Assembly: GCF_000691505.1 (NCBI RefSeq) | Contig: NZ_JMIP02000019.1 | Coordinates: 62,001 to 126,000, forward strand | Length of the DNA stretch: 64,000 bases | From: Halostagnicola sp. A56 | GTDB taxonomy: Archaea; Halobacteriota; Halobacteria; Halobacteriales; Natrialbaceae | Direction of reading: 5' to 3' | In this document: piece by piece, positions 18,659 to 26,259 of the stretch | How the letters are laid out: every line of letters begins with the position of its first letter | Numbering within the stretch: the stretch's first letter is position 1 | Notes under the pieces: model-generated | Databases searched by the model: none | What the model saw: the letters and a program-made list of their open reading frames with translations, nothing else | What the model was told of the DNA's origin: nothing | Program-made: the position numbers and the translations under genes

Positions 18659-21223
18659 TTAGTTCTGACGTCGGAGTGCGAGCATCGCGGCACTGACGAG
18701 TGCGACGAGTGCGACAGCAACGCCGAAGCCAGGTGCTCCGTCGCCATCGCCTTCGCCGTCGTCACCGTCGTCGGAGGATCCTTCGTCATCGGAGGATCCT
18801 TCGTCATCGGAGGAGCCCTCATCGTCAGAGGAGCCCTCGTCGTCGGAGGATCCTTCGTCATCGGAGGAGCCTTCCTCGTTGACGGTCAGCGTACCGTCGT
18901 CGGTGGCCTCGAAGTCACCATTTTCGACGGTGATGGTGTAGTCGTGGTCACCTGCTGGAAGGTCCTCGACGGACATCGTGAACTCTGCCGAGCTGTCTGC
19001 GTCGATGTCGACAGACTCCATGACTTGCTCATCGCCAACCTCGAGCGTGACGTTGGCGCTGGTGTCTTCGCCTTCGTAGTTCTCGACGGTCACGTCGAAT
19101 TCGGCGGTGTCGCCGACCGTGATGTCGTCAGCACTGCTGTCGACGCCGAGTCCTTCTTCGTCGGACTCGTCAGTGCTTTCGACGAGTTCGATGTCTTCGA
19201 CGGTGTCGTCAGTGCTGAGCGGACCTTCCGCGTTGAGGTCGAACATCGATCCGACCTGTTCTGCGCTCAGGTCGAACGAGGCTTCGAAGGTGCCGTCAGC
19301 GGCAACTTCTGGGTCGTCCGACTCGAGGAAGCCGCCTTCCTCGTTTGGCGAGTCAGCTTCCGTGGTGATCTCCGTACCAGGTGCGAGGTTCGTCGTACCC
19401 GTCGCGTTCGATTCCGCGTTTGCGGGCATCTCGCTTACATCGTCCCACTCGAGATCAGCTTCTTCGAAGGTGAACTCGCTCTCAGTGGAGTAATCCTCAC
19501 TGAGGATGTTGCTGTTATCGGCGTCAATGGAGAAGTTGATGTCGTAGGATTTGTCGTTGACATCGAAGCCATTGCCTTCGTAGTTGACCTTGAAGATCAG
19601 GTCGCCAGCAAGCTCCTCGTTGGTGTCGTACTCATCAGTGTCGATGAGTGACTCGACATTCAGCATTTGGCCAGCATCGCTATCCTCCTTCGCGTTGTAA
19701 CTGGTGTTCCAGTAGTTGGCGTCACCAACAGCACCGGCATCCTGCTCACTGATGTTCAGGGCAAGGCCAGTCTGGTCGAAGAAAGCTTCATCAAGTCCGC
19801 CTGCCTCGTTAAGGGACTCGATCGAGCCATTCGCGCCAAAGTCCTCAACGGTCACGAAGAGGTGGTCACCAGTGTCGGCGTCTGTCGTTGCGATGGTGTC
19901 CGTTTCGGTGACAGTTGCGTCTTCGAAGTCGCCGAAGTTGTCAACCGTCGTGTCGCTTGGGGCCGTCTGGATGACGGTATCGCCCGGCGCAGACCGCTGT
20001 TCGATCACGAACGTTGCGCGGTCGTTGCTTTCGTCAAGGAAGTCAGCCGCACCGTAATCGACTGCGCTTGTCGTATCATCAGCGGTGGAGCCGACTTCAA
20101 CGTCCCAGTTTGCGTTTGGCAGGGCTTCGCCCTCGCTGAGTTCAGTACTGACGTTGTAGCCGGTAATGCTTGCGTTGTATGCGTTGAATCCGACATCTGC
20201 GGCAGCCGTATCAACACCGCTGGAATCGTAATCCTCGCCGAAGGATGGCGAGTCACCAACACCGCCTGCGTTGTAGGTGTTGTATTCGAGGACAACCTCG
20301 TCGTTATCGGTGTCGTAGTCGCCAAGGGTCAGGTTTGCAACGTGGCCCTCTGCGTTGTCACCGACGGAGACTGCGACCTCGTCCGTGTTTGCGACATCGA
20401 TCGTGATGTTGCCGATGTCACCCTCTTCGATGGTGTCAATGTCGATGATTTCGGCTTCCTGCGAGTCGTCAGTGATTTCGACGGTTGCGTTGTCTGAAGC
20501 GATCGAGTCAGTGTTCGAGAAGTCGAATTCGACTTCGTCGCCTGCGTCGACATCAACGCTATCGAAGTTTGCCTCGAGTGCACCGTCGCCTTCACCGAGC
20601 TGTTCGATGGTCAGGACGTCGTCATCATCGTGCACTGCATCCTCACTGGTATGGAGGGCGGTGTAGTTACCATTGTCACTGAAGATTTCGTGGAGATCCT
20701 CTCCATCGAATTCCTCAGAGGTGACGTTTACCGTCTGGTAGTTACGGTCGGATGCGAAGTCGACGGGAACAGTGCCATCTTCTGCGGCTGTTCCGTCGAA
20801 CTCAACATTAAGATCCTCGGACACGAGGTTGAAGACCGCGTTACCCTCAGCATTCGAGTTTGAAAGGTCGTTCAGGTGATAGAAGGTGTCCGCCTCGAGA
20901 TCAGAGGTATCGAAGCTGACCTCACCATCTTCACTCTGGGCCTCATCAACGACCTCAGCGTCTTCGTTTGTTGAATCAAGTCCCTGACGGAGTTGGACGT
21001 TATTCTCCGTCTCTACGGTGAATTCTTGGCCGACCCAAATCTGGTCATTTACGTCTGCTTCAGCTGGACTATCAAATGTCGGTCCTTCATCGTATGTCTC
21101 TTCATTGATTGCTGCTGCAGCACCGCCCGCAAACGCTGCGGACGCGGCAACAACCGAGAGGACCAACATTGCGGCAAGGAACAGTGAACGTCCCTTTTCG
21201 CGATACGTTGTTTCGTTCGTCAT
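18659..21223 (-). CDS. csg: S-layer-type major surface glycoprotein
   Basis: 854 residues. Sec-type signal (basic MTNETTYREKGR, then LFLAAMLVLSVVAASAAFA), an acidic beta-rich ectodomain, at least ten N-x-S/T glycosylation sequons (for example NVT, NYT, NAT, NITI, NLT, NASI, NISE, NTS), a CARDB-like domain (about 700-780), a spacer of six GSSDD repeats, and a C-terminal PGF motif plus helix and basic tail (APGFGVAVALVALVSAAMLA, RRQN). The last is the PGF-CTERM signal recognised by archaeosortase A, which replaces the helix by a lipid anchor. Codon use in the ectodomain is slightly less GC-rich than in neighbours. Probably the main S-layer subunit; lower certainty that it is the only one. Confidence 0.88.
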   Translation of the reverse strand: MTNETTYREKGRSLFLAAMLVLSVVAASAAFAGGAAAAINEETYDEGPTFDSPAEADVNDQIWVGQEFTVETENNVQLRQGLDSTNEDAEVVDEAQSEDGEVSFDTSDLEADTFYHLNDLSNSNAEGNAVFNLVSEDLNVEFDGTAAEDGTVPVDFASDRNYQTVNVTSEEFDGEDLHEIFSDNGNYTALHTSEDAVHDDDDVLTIEQLGEGDGALEANFDSVDVDAGDEVEFDFSNTDSIASDNATVEITDDSQEAEIIDIDTIEEGDIGNITIDVANTDEVAVSVGDNAEGHVANLTLGDYDTDNDEVVLEYNTYNAGGVGDSPSFGEDYDSSGVDTAAADVGFNAYNASITGYNVSTELSEGEALPNANWDVEVGSTADDTTSAVDYGAADFLDESNDRATFVIEQRSAPGDTVIQTAPSDTTVDNFGDFEDATVTETDTIATTDADTGDHLFVTVEDFGANGSIESLNEAGGLDEAFFDQTGLALNISEQDAGAVGDANYWNTSYNAKEDSDAGQMLNVESLIDTDEYDTNEELAGDLIFKVNYEGNGFDVNDKSYDINFSIDADNSNILSEDYSTESEFTFEEADLEWDDVSEMPANAESNATGTTNLAPGTEITTEADSPNEEGGFLESDDPEVAADGTFEASFDLSAEQVGSMFDLNAEGPLSTDDTVEDIELVESTDESDEEGLGVDSSADDITVGDTAEFDVTVENYEGEDTSANVTLEVGDEQVMESVDIDADSSAEFTMSVEDLPAGDHDYTITVENGDFEATDDGTLTVNEEGSSDDEGSSDDEGSSDDEGSSDDEGSSDDEGSSDDGDDGEGDGDGAPGFGVAVALVALVSAAMLALRRQN
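18764..18871 (-). repeat. 18-bp coding tandem repeat (GSSDDE x6)
   Basis: Six consecutive 18-bp units encode GSSDDE/G in the S-layer spacer before the anchor. Units differ by silent changes (gaggatcc versus gaggagcc). Repeat number is likely to vary by slippage, altering spacer length in place of the Thr-rich stalk seen in other haloarchaeal S-layer proteins. Confidence 0.85.
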
Positions 21224-21944
21224 TTATGTTGTCTTGTTGTTTCGTTTGGTTGGTTAGCGCGCGATTCAACCGGTCAGGCGACCGTTACCGGCTTCCGACC
21301 TACATGTCATCGGTGAACGACTCAGCCTACCGGGTAGGGGTATATGGGGAATTTCGATGGTTCGTAATAAGTCTTCTTGTGCTATAGGTCCGATTTCGGG
21401 AGCGTTGTAAGTAGCGATTAAACGGTTTCAAACGGCGTCTCGAGCCCTCGAGCGCTAATATACGAAATATACCCATATTTGCATGAGAAGGTCTGGCAAT
21501 GGTGACTACCACCGTCGGTAATATGTTGAGCGCGAGAAAGTGCCATGGAAAATAGGCGGTAGAGCCCCTATAACGCCCGAACTGATCGAGCCGACTCACG
21601 CGCGAATCTCGAGACGGCCTGTAGACCGACCCTCGTGGAGGGCCTAAGTCGAGTAATAATGATTGTTCGCACGCGTGGGAACGAACGGTTCACTCGAGTT
21701 ACACCGGATTACGATCGGTTAAACGCAGTAAACAGCTATTTTCGGCTGGCGAAACTCGCTGGTTCGGCCTGCGAGTCGCTCGAGGGTGTCGTATCGAATC
21801 GACCGATTCTGCCACGATAACGCGTTTGAGACGACGGTTGCACGCGGCGAAAATACTGAGTGAGGGTATAGCTGGCCCGAAGGAAACACGGGTACCTAGT
21901 GAGACAGGACACTCTCTGCAACCATAATTTCCGCCTCGAAGCAG
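21224..21944. other. S-layer gene leader and gene-poor DNA
   Basis: About 720 bp without a credible gene. The first 150 bp (minus sense) should hold the S-layer promoter and leader: TATA-like ttattacg near 21362-21369 and catatacc near 21343-21350, and a hairpin cggtc-aggc-gaccg at about 21271-21284. An S-layer leader of roughly 100 nt would match other haloarchaeal csg genes. A ccctc-gtg-gaggg hairpin lies at about 21631-21643. The rest is AT-richer than the flanks with no recognisable feature. Confidence 0.45.
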
Positions 21945-21954
21945 TAATTATATG
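21945..21954 (+). promoter_or_regulatory. TATA-like box before the candidate ncRNA
   Basis: taattatatg, centred about 28 bp ahead of the first base of the 9-bp closing stem at 21979. That is the distance expected between an archaeal TATA box and its transcription start, which is the main reason for reading the folded element on the plus strand. Confidence 0.5.
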
Positions 21955-21978
21955 TCACTACAGGTCAACGAGTCGAAC

Positions 21979-22069
21979 GGAAGCCACCGAACAGCGCATG
22001 TGGGCGTTTCCGTTGAAATGCCCCGGGTGCTAGCCCACCCGAGACGTGGCTTCCAACCCTATGGAGGGT
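21979..22069 (+). ncRNA. Candidate structured RNA with three-way junction
   Basis: A 9-bp perfect stem, ggaagccac (21979-21987) with gtggcttcc (22046-22054), encloses two hairpins that abut each other: gggcgttt/aaatgccc (22002-22009/22016-22023, one G-U) and cgggtg/cacccg (22024-22029/22036-22041). A third hairpin accct-atgg-agggt follows at 22056-22069. No protein frame fits. I compared it from memory with tRNA, SRP RNA, RNase P RNA, H/ACA and common riboswitches and found no match. It could be a free sRNA or a leader of the 22196 gene. Confidence 0.55.
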
Positions 22070-22195
22070 GGTTGCCATGATTGGATATCTTCTCCGCGGG
22101 CTTAAACATCCCGTCCGACAGACGAATCGAAGTCGACGACTGCACTCGAGGCCCACGCCGTCCCCCACCGCCGCTCGAGCGGGGGTGACCGACGA

Positions 22196-22408
22196 GTGAG
22201 CGCGCTCGAGCCGAGCCTGACCGTGGCCGTGGTCCGGGCGCTCGAGGCCCACGGCCTCGGGTGTGAGGAGTACCGACTCGCCGACGCGTTCGATCCCGAC
22301 GCCCTCGAGCGGCTGGTGGCCTCCGCCGACGCGGTGGAGGTCCGACTCGAGGTGGCGGGGCGCGGACTGGTCGTCACCGACGAGGAAATTCGGGTGCTCG
22401 AGGAATGA
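22196..22408 (+). CDS. HalOD1-like stand-alone domain protein, 70 aa
   Basis: GTG start. The sequence (LTVAVVRALEAHGLGCEE, then LADAFDPDALERLVASAD, then a VEVRLEVAGRGLVVTDEEIRV beta-hairpin) follows the pattern of the haloarchaeal HalOD1 output domain: an alpha-helix, a short acidic helix pair and a beta-hairpin. HalOD1 is usually a C-terminal output domain of sensor proteins or a stand-alone protein of unknown action. Its stop overlaps the start of the zinc-finger gene (ATGA), so the two are translationally coupled. Confidence 0.6.
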   Translation: MSALEPSLTVAVVRALEAHGLGCEEYRLADAFDPDALERLVASADAVEVRLEVAGRGLVVTDEEIRVLEE

Positions 22409-22566
22409 CCGGCGCGGAATCGGGCGACGAAGCCGGCGGTTCGGAACCGGAGCCCAAGCCCTGCCCCCACTGCGGCGTGGAAGTGACGGCCGTGATTCAA
22501 CTCATCCCGTCGGCCCACCACGCCTATCCCTGCGGCTGTGCAGTTCGGGGTGATCTGCTCGAGTAA
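22405..22566 (+). CDS. Zinc-finger mini-protein, 53 aa
   Basis: Disordered acidic start (MTGAESGDEAGGSEPEP) followed by CPHCG (about 20-24) and, 20 residues later, PCGCAV, giving at least four Cys plus two His as zinc ligands. It overlaps the HalOD1-like gene by 4 bp. Small zinc-finger proteins are abundant in haloarchaea, where a few are known regulators of growth mode; the role here is unknown. Confidence 0.65.
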   Translation: MTGAESGDEAGGSEPEPKPCPHCGVEVTAVIQLIPSAHHAYPCGCAVRGDLLE

Positions 22567-22626
22567 CAACCTGAATCGGAACTGAGACGACTCGCGACTG
22601 TGCTGCGTTTTCCTGGCGGTCGTTGT

Positions 22627-23100
22627 TCACAATACGGTCAGCGGATCCCGAAGCGTCACCTGATCGGCGACTCGTTTTCGCGTCGCAATATCGAGAACGA
22701 TTTGTCGGAGCTTTCGATCACCCGTCACCAACTGGACGGGCGTCTCCTGTGCTAACTCGCAAACGAGCGCCGGGAGGTACTGATCAGCCTTCACCTCGTG
22801 TTCCGGAAGCGAGTCGCTTGCGATCCGCCGACGCGCCTCGTCAATCACGTCACTCGAGGTTGCGTAATCGGGAGCGAGAACACTGAGATACCCCGCATCG
22901 ACGAGTTGTTGGATCGACTGTGCGGATGCTCGATGATTCGAGGGCGCGTCCTCGTTTTCGAGAACGTCGTCGACGAGTTCTCGTTTCACCGACTGTGGCA
23001 GGATAACCGAGACGCCGTCTTCGACAGTATCTCGAACGCGATCGGCAAACGCGCGACCGTGCATAATGATCGCATTCGCATCGAGCACGATCACGGTCAT
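22627..23100 (-). CDS. PIN-domain protein (VapC-like)
   Basis: 157 residues. PIN RNase fold: first acidic residue in VIVLDANAII (Asp7), Glu in VKRELVDDV, and the C-terminal pair in EVKADQYLPALVCE and LVTGDRKLRQ. The four acidic residues would hold Mg/Mn for endoribonuclease action. It is the second gene of a two-gene unit: its ATG overlaps the stop of the HTH gene by 4 bp, the standard layout of toxin-antitoxin pairs. Larger than a typical VapC (about 130), so a regulatory PIN protein is an alternative. Confidence 0.8.
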   Translation of the reverse strand: MTVIVLDANAIIMHGRAFADRVRDTVEDGVSVILPQSVKRELVDDVLENEDAPSNHRASAQSIQQLVDAGYLSVLAPDYATSSDVIDEARRRIASDSLPEHEVKADQYLPALVCELAQETPVQLVTGDRKLRQIVLDIATRKRVADQVTLRDPLTVL

Positions 23101-23573
23101 CGTGTTAGCAACTCGAGTTCCTGAGCGACTCGCAGGAAGTCTGCGTGACGCATTCCGACCGCATCGCTCGCCTCGCGATAGGTCAGTTCACCGGCTTCGA
23201 CCGACTCCCACACGTCGAGGACCGCATCGATGCAATCGTCACCGTACGTCTCGAGGGCGTACTCGATCGTTTCCGATTCGGACTCGACCGCGTTTGCGAT
23301 CGAGGTCAACGAGAGTTGCAAGTCGAACTCTATCGGTGCGTATCGGGCTGGCTTGCCACCGATTCGTTCGAGGAGACCGGCTGCGTGCAGATCGCGACAG
23401 TATTCGTGCGCTGTCGTATGTGCGATATCGAGATCCGCTTTGAGTTCCGTCACCGTGAACTCGTCTCGGTCAGCGGCGTACCCCAAAATCTCGAGTTTCC
23501 GGTCGTTCGCGAGTTGTTCGAAGACTGTTTGTAACCGCTTTCTCGAGAGCGGCGTGTCGTCAGTGACGCTCAT
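23097..23573 (-). CDS. ArsR-like HTH protein, partner of the PIN protein
   Basis: 158 residues. N-terminal winged HTH (about 15-75: LANDRKLEILGYAADRDEFT, HTTAHEYCRDLHAAGLLERI) followed by a helical C-terminal domain of about 80 residues (DIV-like YREASDAVGMRHADFLR) that resembles an antitoxin/UPF0175-type segment. It comes first in the overlapping pair, so likely neutralises the PIN protein and represses the operon. Upstream DNA (23574-23738) is AT-rich but no palindrome stands out. Confidence 0.75.
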   Translation of the reverse strand: MSVTDDTPLSRKRLQTVFEQLANDRKLEILGYAADRDEFTVTELKADLDIAHTTAHEYCRDLHAAGLLERIGGKPARYAPIEFDLQLSLTSIANAVESESETIEYALETYGDDCIDAVLDVWESVEAGELTYREASDAVGMRHADFLRVAQELELLTR

Positions 23574-23738
23574 TTCTATTCTATGTATATACGCATGGTT
23601 CGAATGAACAAAGAACTTCGGTTAAGCTCTCTGGACGATAGGTGTGTTCTGATCCTACTTAGCAAACCGACCAACAGGGTACGTTCACCAGTGAGAAGCC
23701 AATTGACTATCCGAATCGTTACAACACGTTGGCCAGTC

Positions 23739-24341
23739 TTACTCCGCGTACACGCAGGCCTCGAGATACGACTCGACTTCCGCGCGAACGTCCTCGACCC
23801 ACTCGTCGTCCTCGCTTGTCGAGCGCCGAACGATGATTCCGTTGATCAGCGTGGTGATCGTCGCCGCGACCCCCTCGGGATGACACGGCTGGAAGACGCC
23901 CTGTTCGACCCCCGCCTCGACGATATCGACGACCAGGTCCTCGAACACGTCGTCGCTCCGGTTGAAGTGCGATCGGTACGCCTCGTCGTGGGTCGCCTGC
24001 GCCCGGAGTTCGAACAGCGCGGCCAGCGACTGGCGCTCGTCGTCGTCGATGCTCCGCTCGAAGAGCCGATCGACCACCTCCTCGAGAGCGGCTCGAGGGT
24101 CCTCGATCGGTCCCTCGAGCGTCTCCGTGCGAAACGACTCGAGCATGAACTCGAGGGTCTCGAGGACCAGGTCGTCCTTCCCGTCGTAATGGTGGTAGAT
24201 CAGCGACTGGCTCTTTTCGAACTCGTCGCCGATCTTGTCGATCGTCAGATCCGCGTACCCGTACTCGAGCAACGTCGAGAGCGTCGCGGCCATGATCTCC
24301 TCGCGGGTGTTCGAGGGGTTCTCGAGGATACTATCGGGCAT
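23739..24341 (-). CDS. TetR/AcrR-family repressor
   Basis: 200 residues from MPDSILENPSNTREEIMAAT; an in-frame ATG at 24443 would add 34 residues (Thr/Gly/Ala-rich) that are unusual for the family. The HTH is YADLTIDKIGDEFEKSQSLIYHHYDGKDDLV, the standard TetR recognition region, followed by a helical ligand-binding domain. It is divergent from the secreted protein and RND transporter genes, and an 18-bp palindrome lies between. The likely role is repression of that operon until an inducer (toxic or lipid compound) binds. Confidence 0.88.
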   Translation of the reverse strand: MPDSILENPSNTREEIMAATLSTLLEYGYADLTIDKIGDEFEKSQSLIYHHYDGKDDLVLETLEFMLESFRTETLEGPIEDPRAALEEVVDRLFERSIDDDERQSLAALFELRAQATHDEAYRSHFNRSDDVFEDLVVDIVEAGVEQGVFQPCHPEGVAATITTLINGIIVRRSTSEDDEWVEDVRAEVESYLEACVYAE

Positions 24342-24473
24342 CGAGCCCCCGTCGGCGCAGTCCGTCCTCGCCGCGCCCGCTCGTGTTCCGCCGGTAACCG
24401 CCTCGAGCGGCGGTCGGTAACTGTCCTCTGTCGTGCATACCATCGTGGACGAGATGGGAGATCAAAAAGTAGT

Positions 24474-24491
24474 TGATTGAACGTTCAATCA
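24474..24491. promoter_or_regulatory. TetR operator palindrome
   Basis: tgattgaacgttcaatca is a perfect 18-bp inverted repeat without spacer, in the divergent region between the TetR gene and the transporter operon. The size and symmetry are typical of TetR operators. A possible plus-strand TATA (ctataacc) begins about 10 bp downstream, so binding would block transcription of the operon. Confidence 0.75.
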
Positions 24492-24626
24492 GAAGGCCTA
24501 TAACCGCGCTGTTACGATATCGGGTAATGACAGACATTCATCGGCGGCGGAAAGTATCTCTGAGTGAACTGGCGATGAGTGGCGCATTCTTACGAGCAGG
24601 CGACCACCAGAGGGGGGCGTGAAACC

Positions 24627-26255
24627 ATGGGTGTAAGACGTCGATCGGTCGTTGCGATTACGTTTGTTTTGCTGGTCGGAGCGAGCCTGACTGTGGGACC
24701 ACTCGGCGCGCTCGCACAGGACAGCGGAGCAGGCGGTGGTGCCAGCGGCTACGTCCCGCCGGATCGAGGCCACCCGGACCTATCCGCGAACCTCCCCGAT
24801 AACGAGGTCGGGACGGGAACGATAGAAGAACTCCAGTTCGAGATCACTAACGACGGAGAGATCATCTCCGGGTCCGGTTCGGGCGTCACCGACGCCCAAA
24901 GCGTCAGCGTCGAGATGGACGACGACGGACCGTTCGAGGCCCAGATGGACGAGGTCTCGATCGGAGCCGTTCAGGACGGCGGCGTTGCCGAGGCGGTGTT
25001 CCCGGTGGCCGTCCCCGATGACATCGAATCCGGCGAGTACGAGGTGAACCTCGACATCAGCTACACGTACGCCGAGAAGATCGGGTCCGACGGCAGCGTC
25101 GACCGCGAGCGCGAAACCGAATCCGTCGACGTCACCGTCGAGGTCCCCGACGAACCGCGCTTCGAGGTCGCCGACGTGAATACCGACGTCGAACCCGGCG
25201 CAAGCGGCGATGCGATCCTCGAGATCGAGAACACGGGGACGAAAGCCGCCAACGAGACTCGAGCGACGATCACCGGCGGTGGCGGCGTCGTCGTCGACGG
25301 CGAGGCCGCACGGGAAGTCCTCGGCGACATCGGCCCTGGGGAGTCGGCCACCGCGGTCGTCAACGTGCAGGTCAATAAGGCGACCAGTTCCGGCGAGAAG
25401 CCACTCGACCTCGAGTTTACCTACCGCGACGAAAATGGGGTCAAAAAGGAAGCACAATCCGTAACCGCGAGTCTCGCCCCCGCCGACGAACAGGAGTTCT
25501 CCATCCAGAATGTAGAGAGCGATCTCTCGGTCGGCTACGAGGGAGACATCAGCGGACAGGTCCGCAACGACGGCCCACAGACGGTCGACGACGCCGTTCT
25601 GGTCGTCGAACCGATGAGCGAAACGGTGTTCATCGAGGACACCCGCTACGCGCTTCCCGAAATCGCGCCGGGCGAGACCGCCGACTTCACCTACCCGACC
25701 GACGTCAGTGGCGAAGCCGACGGCGGCGCTCGCCAGCTTCGGTTCACCGTCGAATACATGGGCGGCGACGACACGCCGCTCGAGGACGGCCCGCTCTCAG
25801 AGCGTGTGATCGTCGAGGACAGGCAAGACGGGTTCTCGATCAGCGGCGACAACGCCTCGGTCGAGCAGGGCGAGAGCAACGAGGTCGCACTCGAGATCAC
25901 CAACGAGCGCTCGGAGACGCTCTCGAACATCAACGCGATGTTGTACACCAGCGGCGAACTCGGTACCGACGACGACGAGGCGTTCGTCGACGAACTCGCG
26001 CCCGGCGAGTCCGCGGAGATTACCTTCGACGTCTCGGCGACGAGCGCCGCGTCTGCGAAGACCCACCCGGTCGAACTGGACTTCCAGTACGACACCGAAA
26101 GCGGCGAGACCATCGTCTCCGACACCTACCAGCATCCGATCGAGGTCACCGAGAGCGAGGACGATGGCGGCGGAATTACGGGGACGCTCGTCGGTATTCT
26201 GGGCGCGCTCGCCGTTGCGGGCGTCGGAATCACGATCTGGTGGCGACGAGGGTAA
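24627..26255 (+). CDS. Secreted NEW3/CARDB-like protein (COG1361-type)
   Basis: 542 residues from MGVRRRSVVAIT, preceded by a purine-rich aggggggcg, one of the few good ribosome sites here. Signal peptide (about 1-32, cleavage after ALAQ), three to four repeats of a beta-sandwich with motifs such as DTNVEPG-like VNTDVEPGASGDAILEI, NVESDLSVGYEGD and DNASVEQGESNE, then a C-terminal transmembrane helix (GTLVGILGALAVAGVGITIW) and RRG tail. COG1361 proteins often sit directly before MMPL/RND transporters, as here (4-bp gap), and may act as an extracytoplasmic adaptor. Confidence 0.85.
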   Translation: MGVRRRSVVAITFVLLVGASLTVGPLGALAQDSGAGGGASGYVPPDRGHPDLSANLPDNEVGTGTIEELQFEITNDGEIISGSGSGVTDAQSVSVEMDDDGPFEAQMDEVSIGAVQDGGVAEAVFPVAVPDDIESGEYEVNLDISYTYAEKIGSDGSVDRERETESVDVTVEVPDEPRFEVADVNTDVEPGASGDAILEIENTGTKAANETRATITGGGGVVVDGEAAREVLGDIGPGESATAVVNVQVNKATSSGEKPLDLEFTYRDENGVKKEAQSVTASLAPADEQEFSIQNVESDLSVGYEGDISGQVRNDGPQTVDDAVLVVEPMSETVFIEDTRYALPEIAPGETADFTYPTDVSGEADGGARQLRFTVEYMGGDDTPLEDGPLSERVIVEDRQDGFSISGDNASVEQGESNEVALEITNERSETLSNINAMLYTSGELGTDDDEAFVDELAPGESAEITFDVSATSAASAKTHPVELDFQYDTESGETIVSDTYQHPIEVTESEDDGGGITGTLVGILGALAVAGVGITIWWRRG

Positions 26256-26259
26256 CTAG

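Noticed and set aside
18764-18871. Short regular repeats resembling a CRISPR
   Set aside because: 18-bp repeats without unique spacers, in frame within the S-layer gene; coding repeat.
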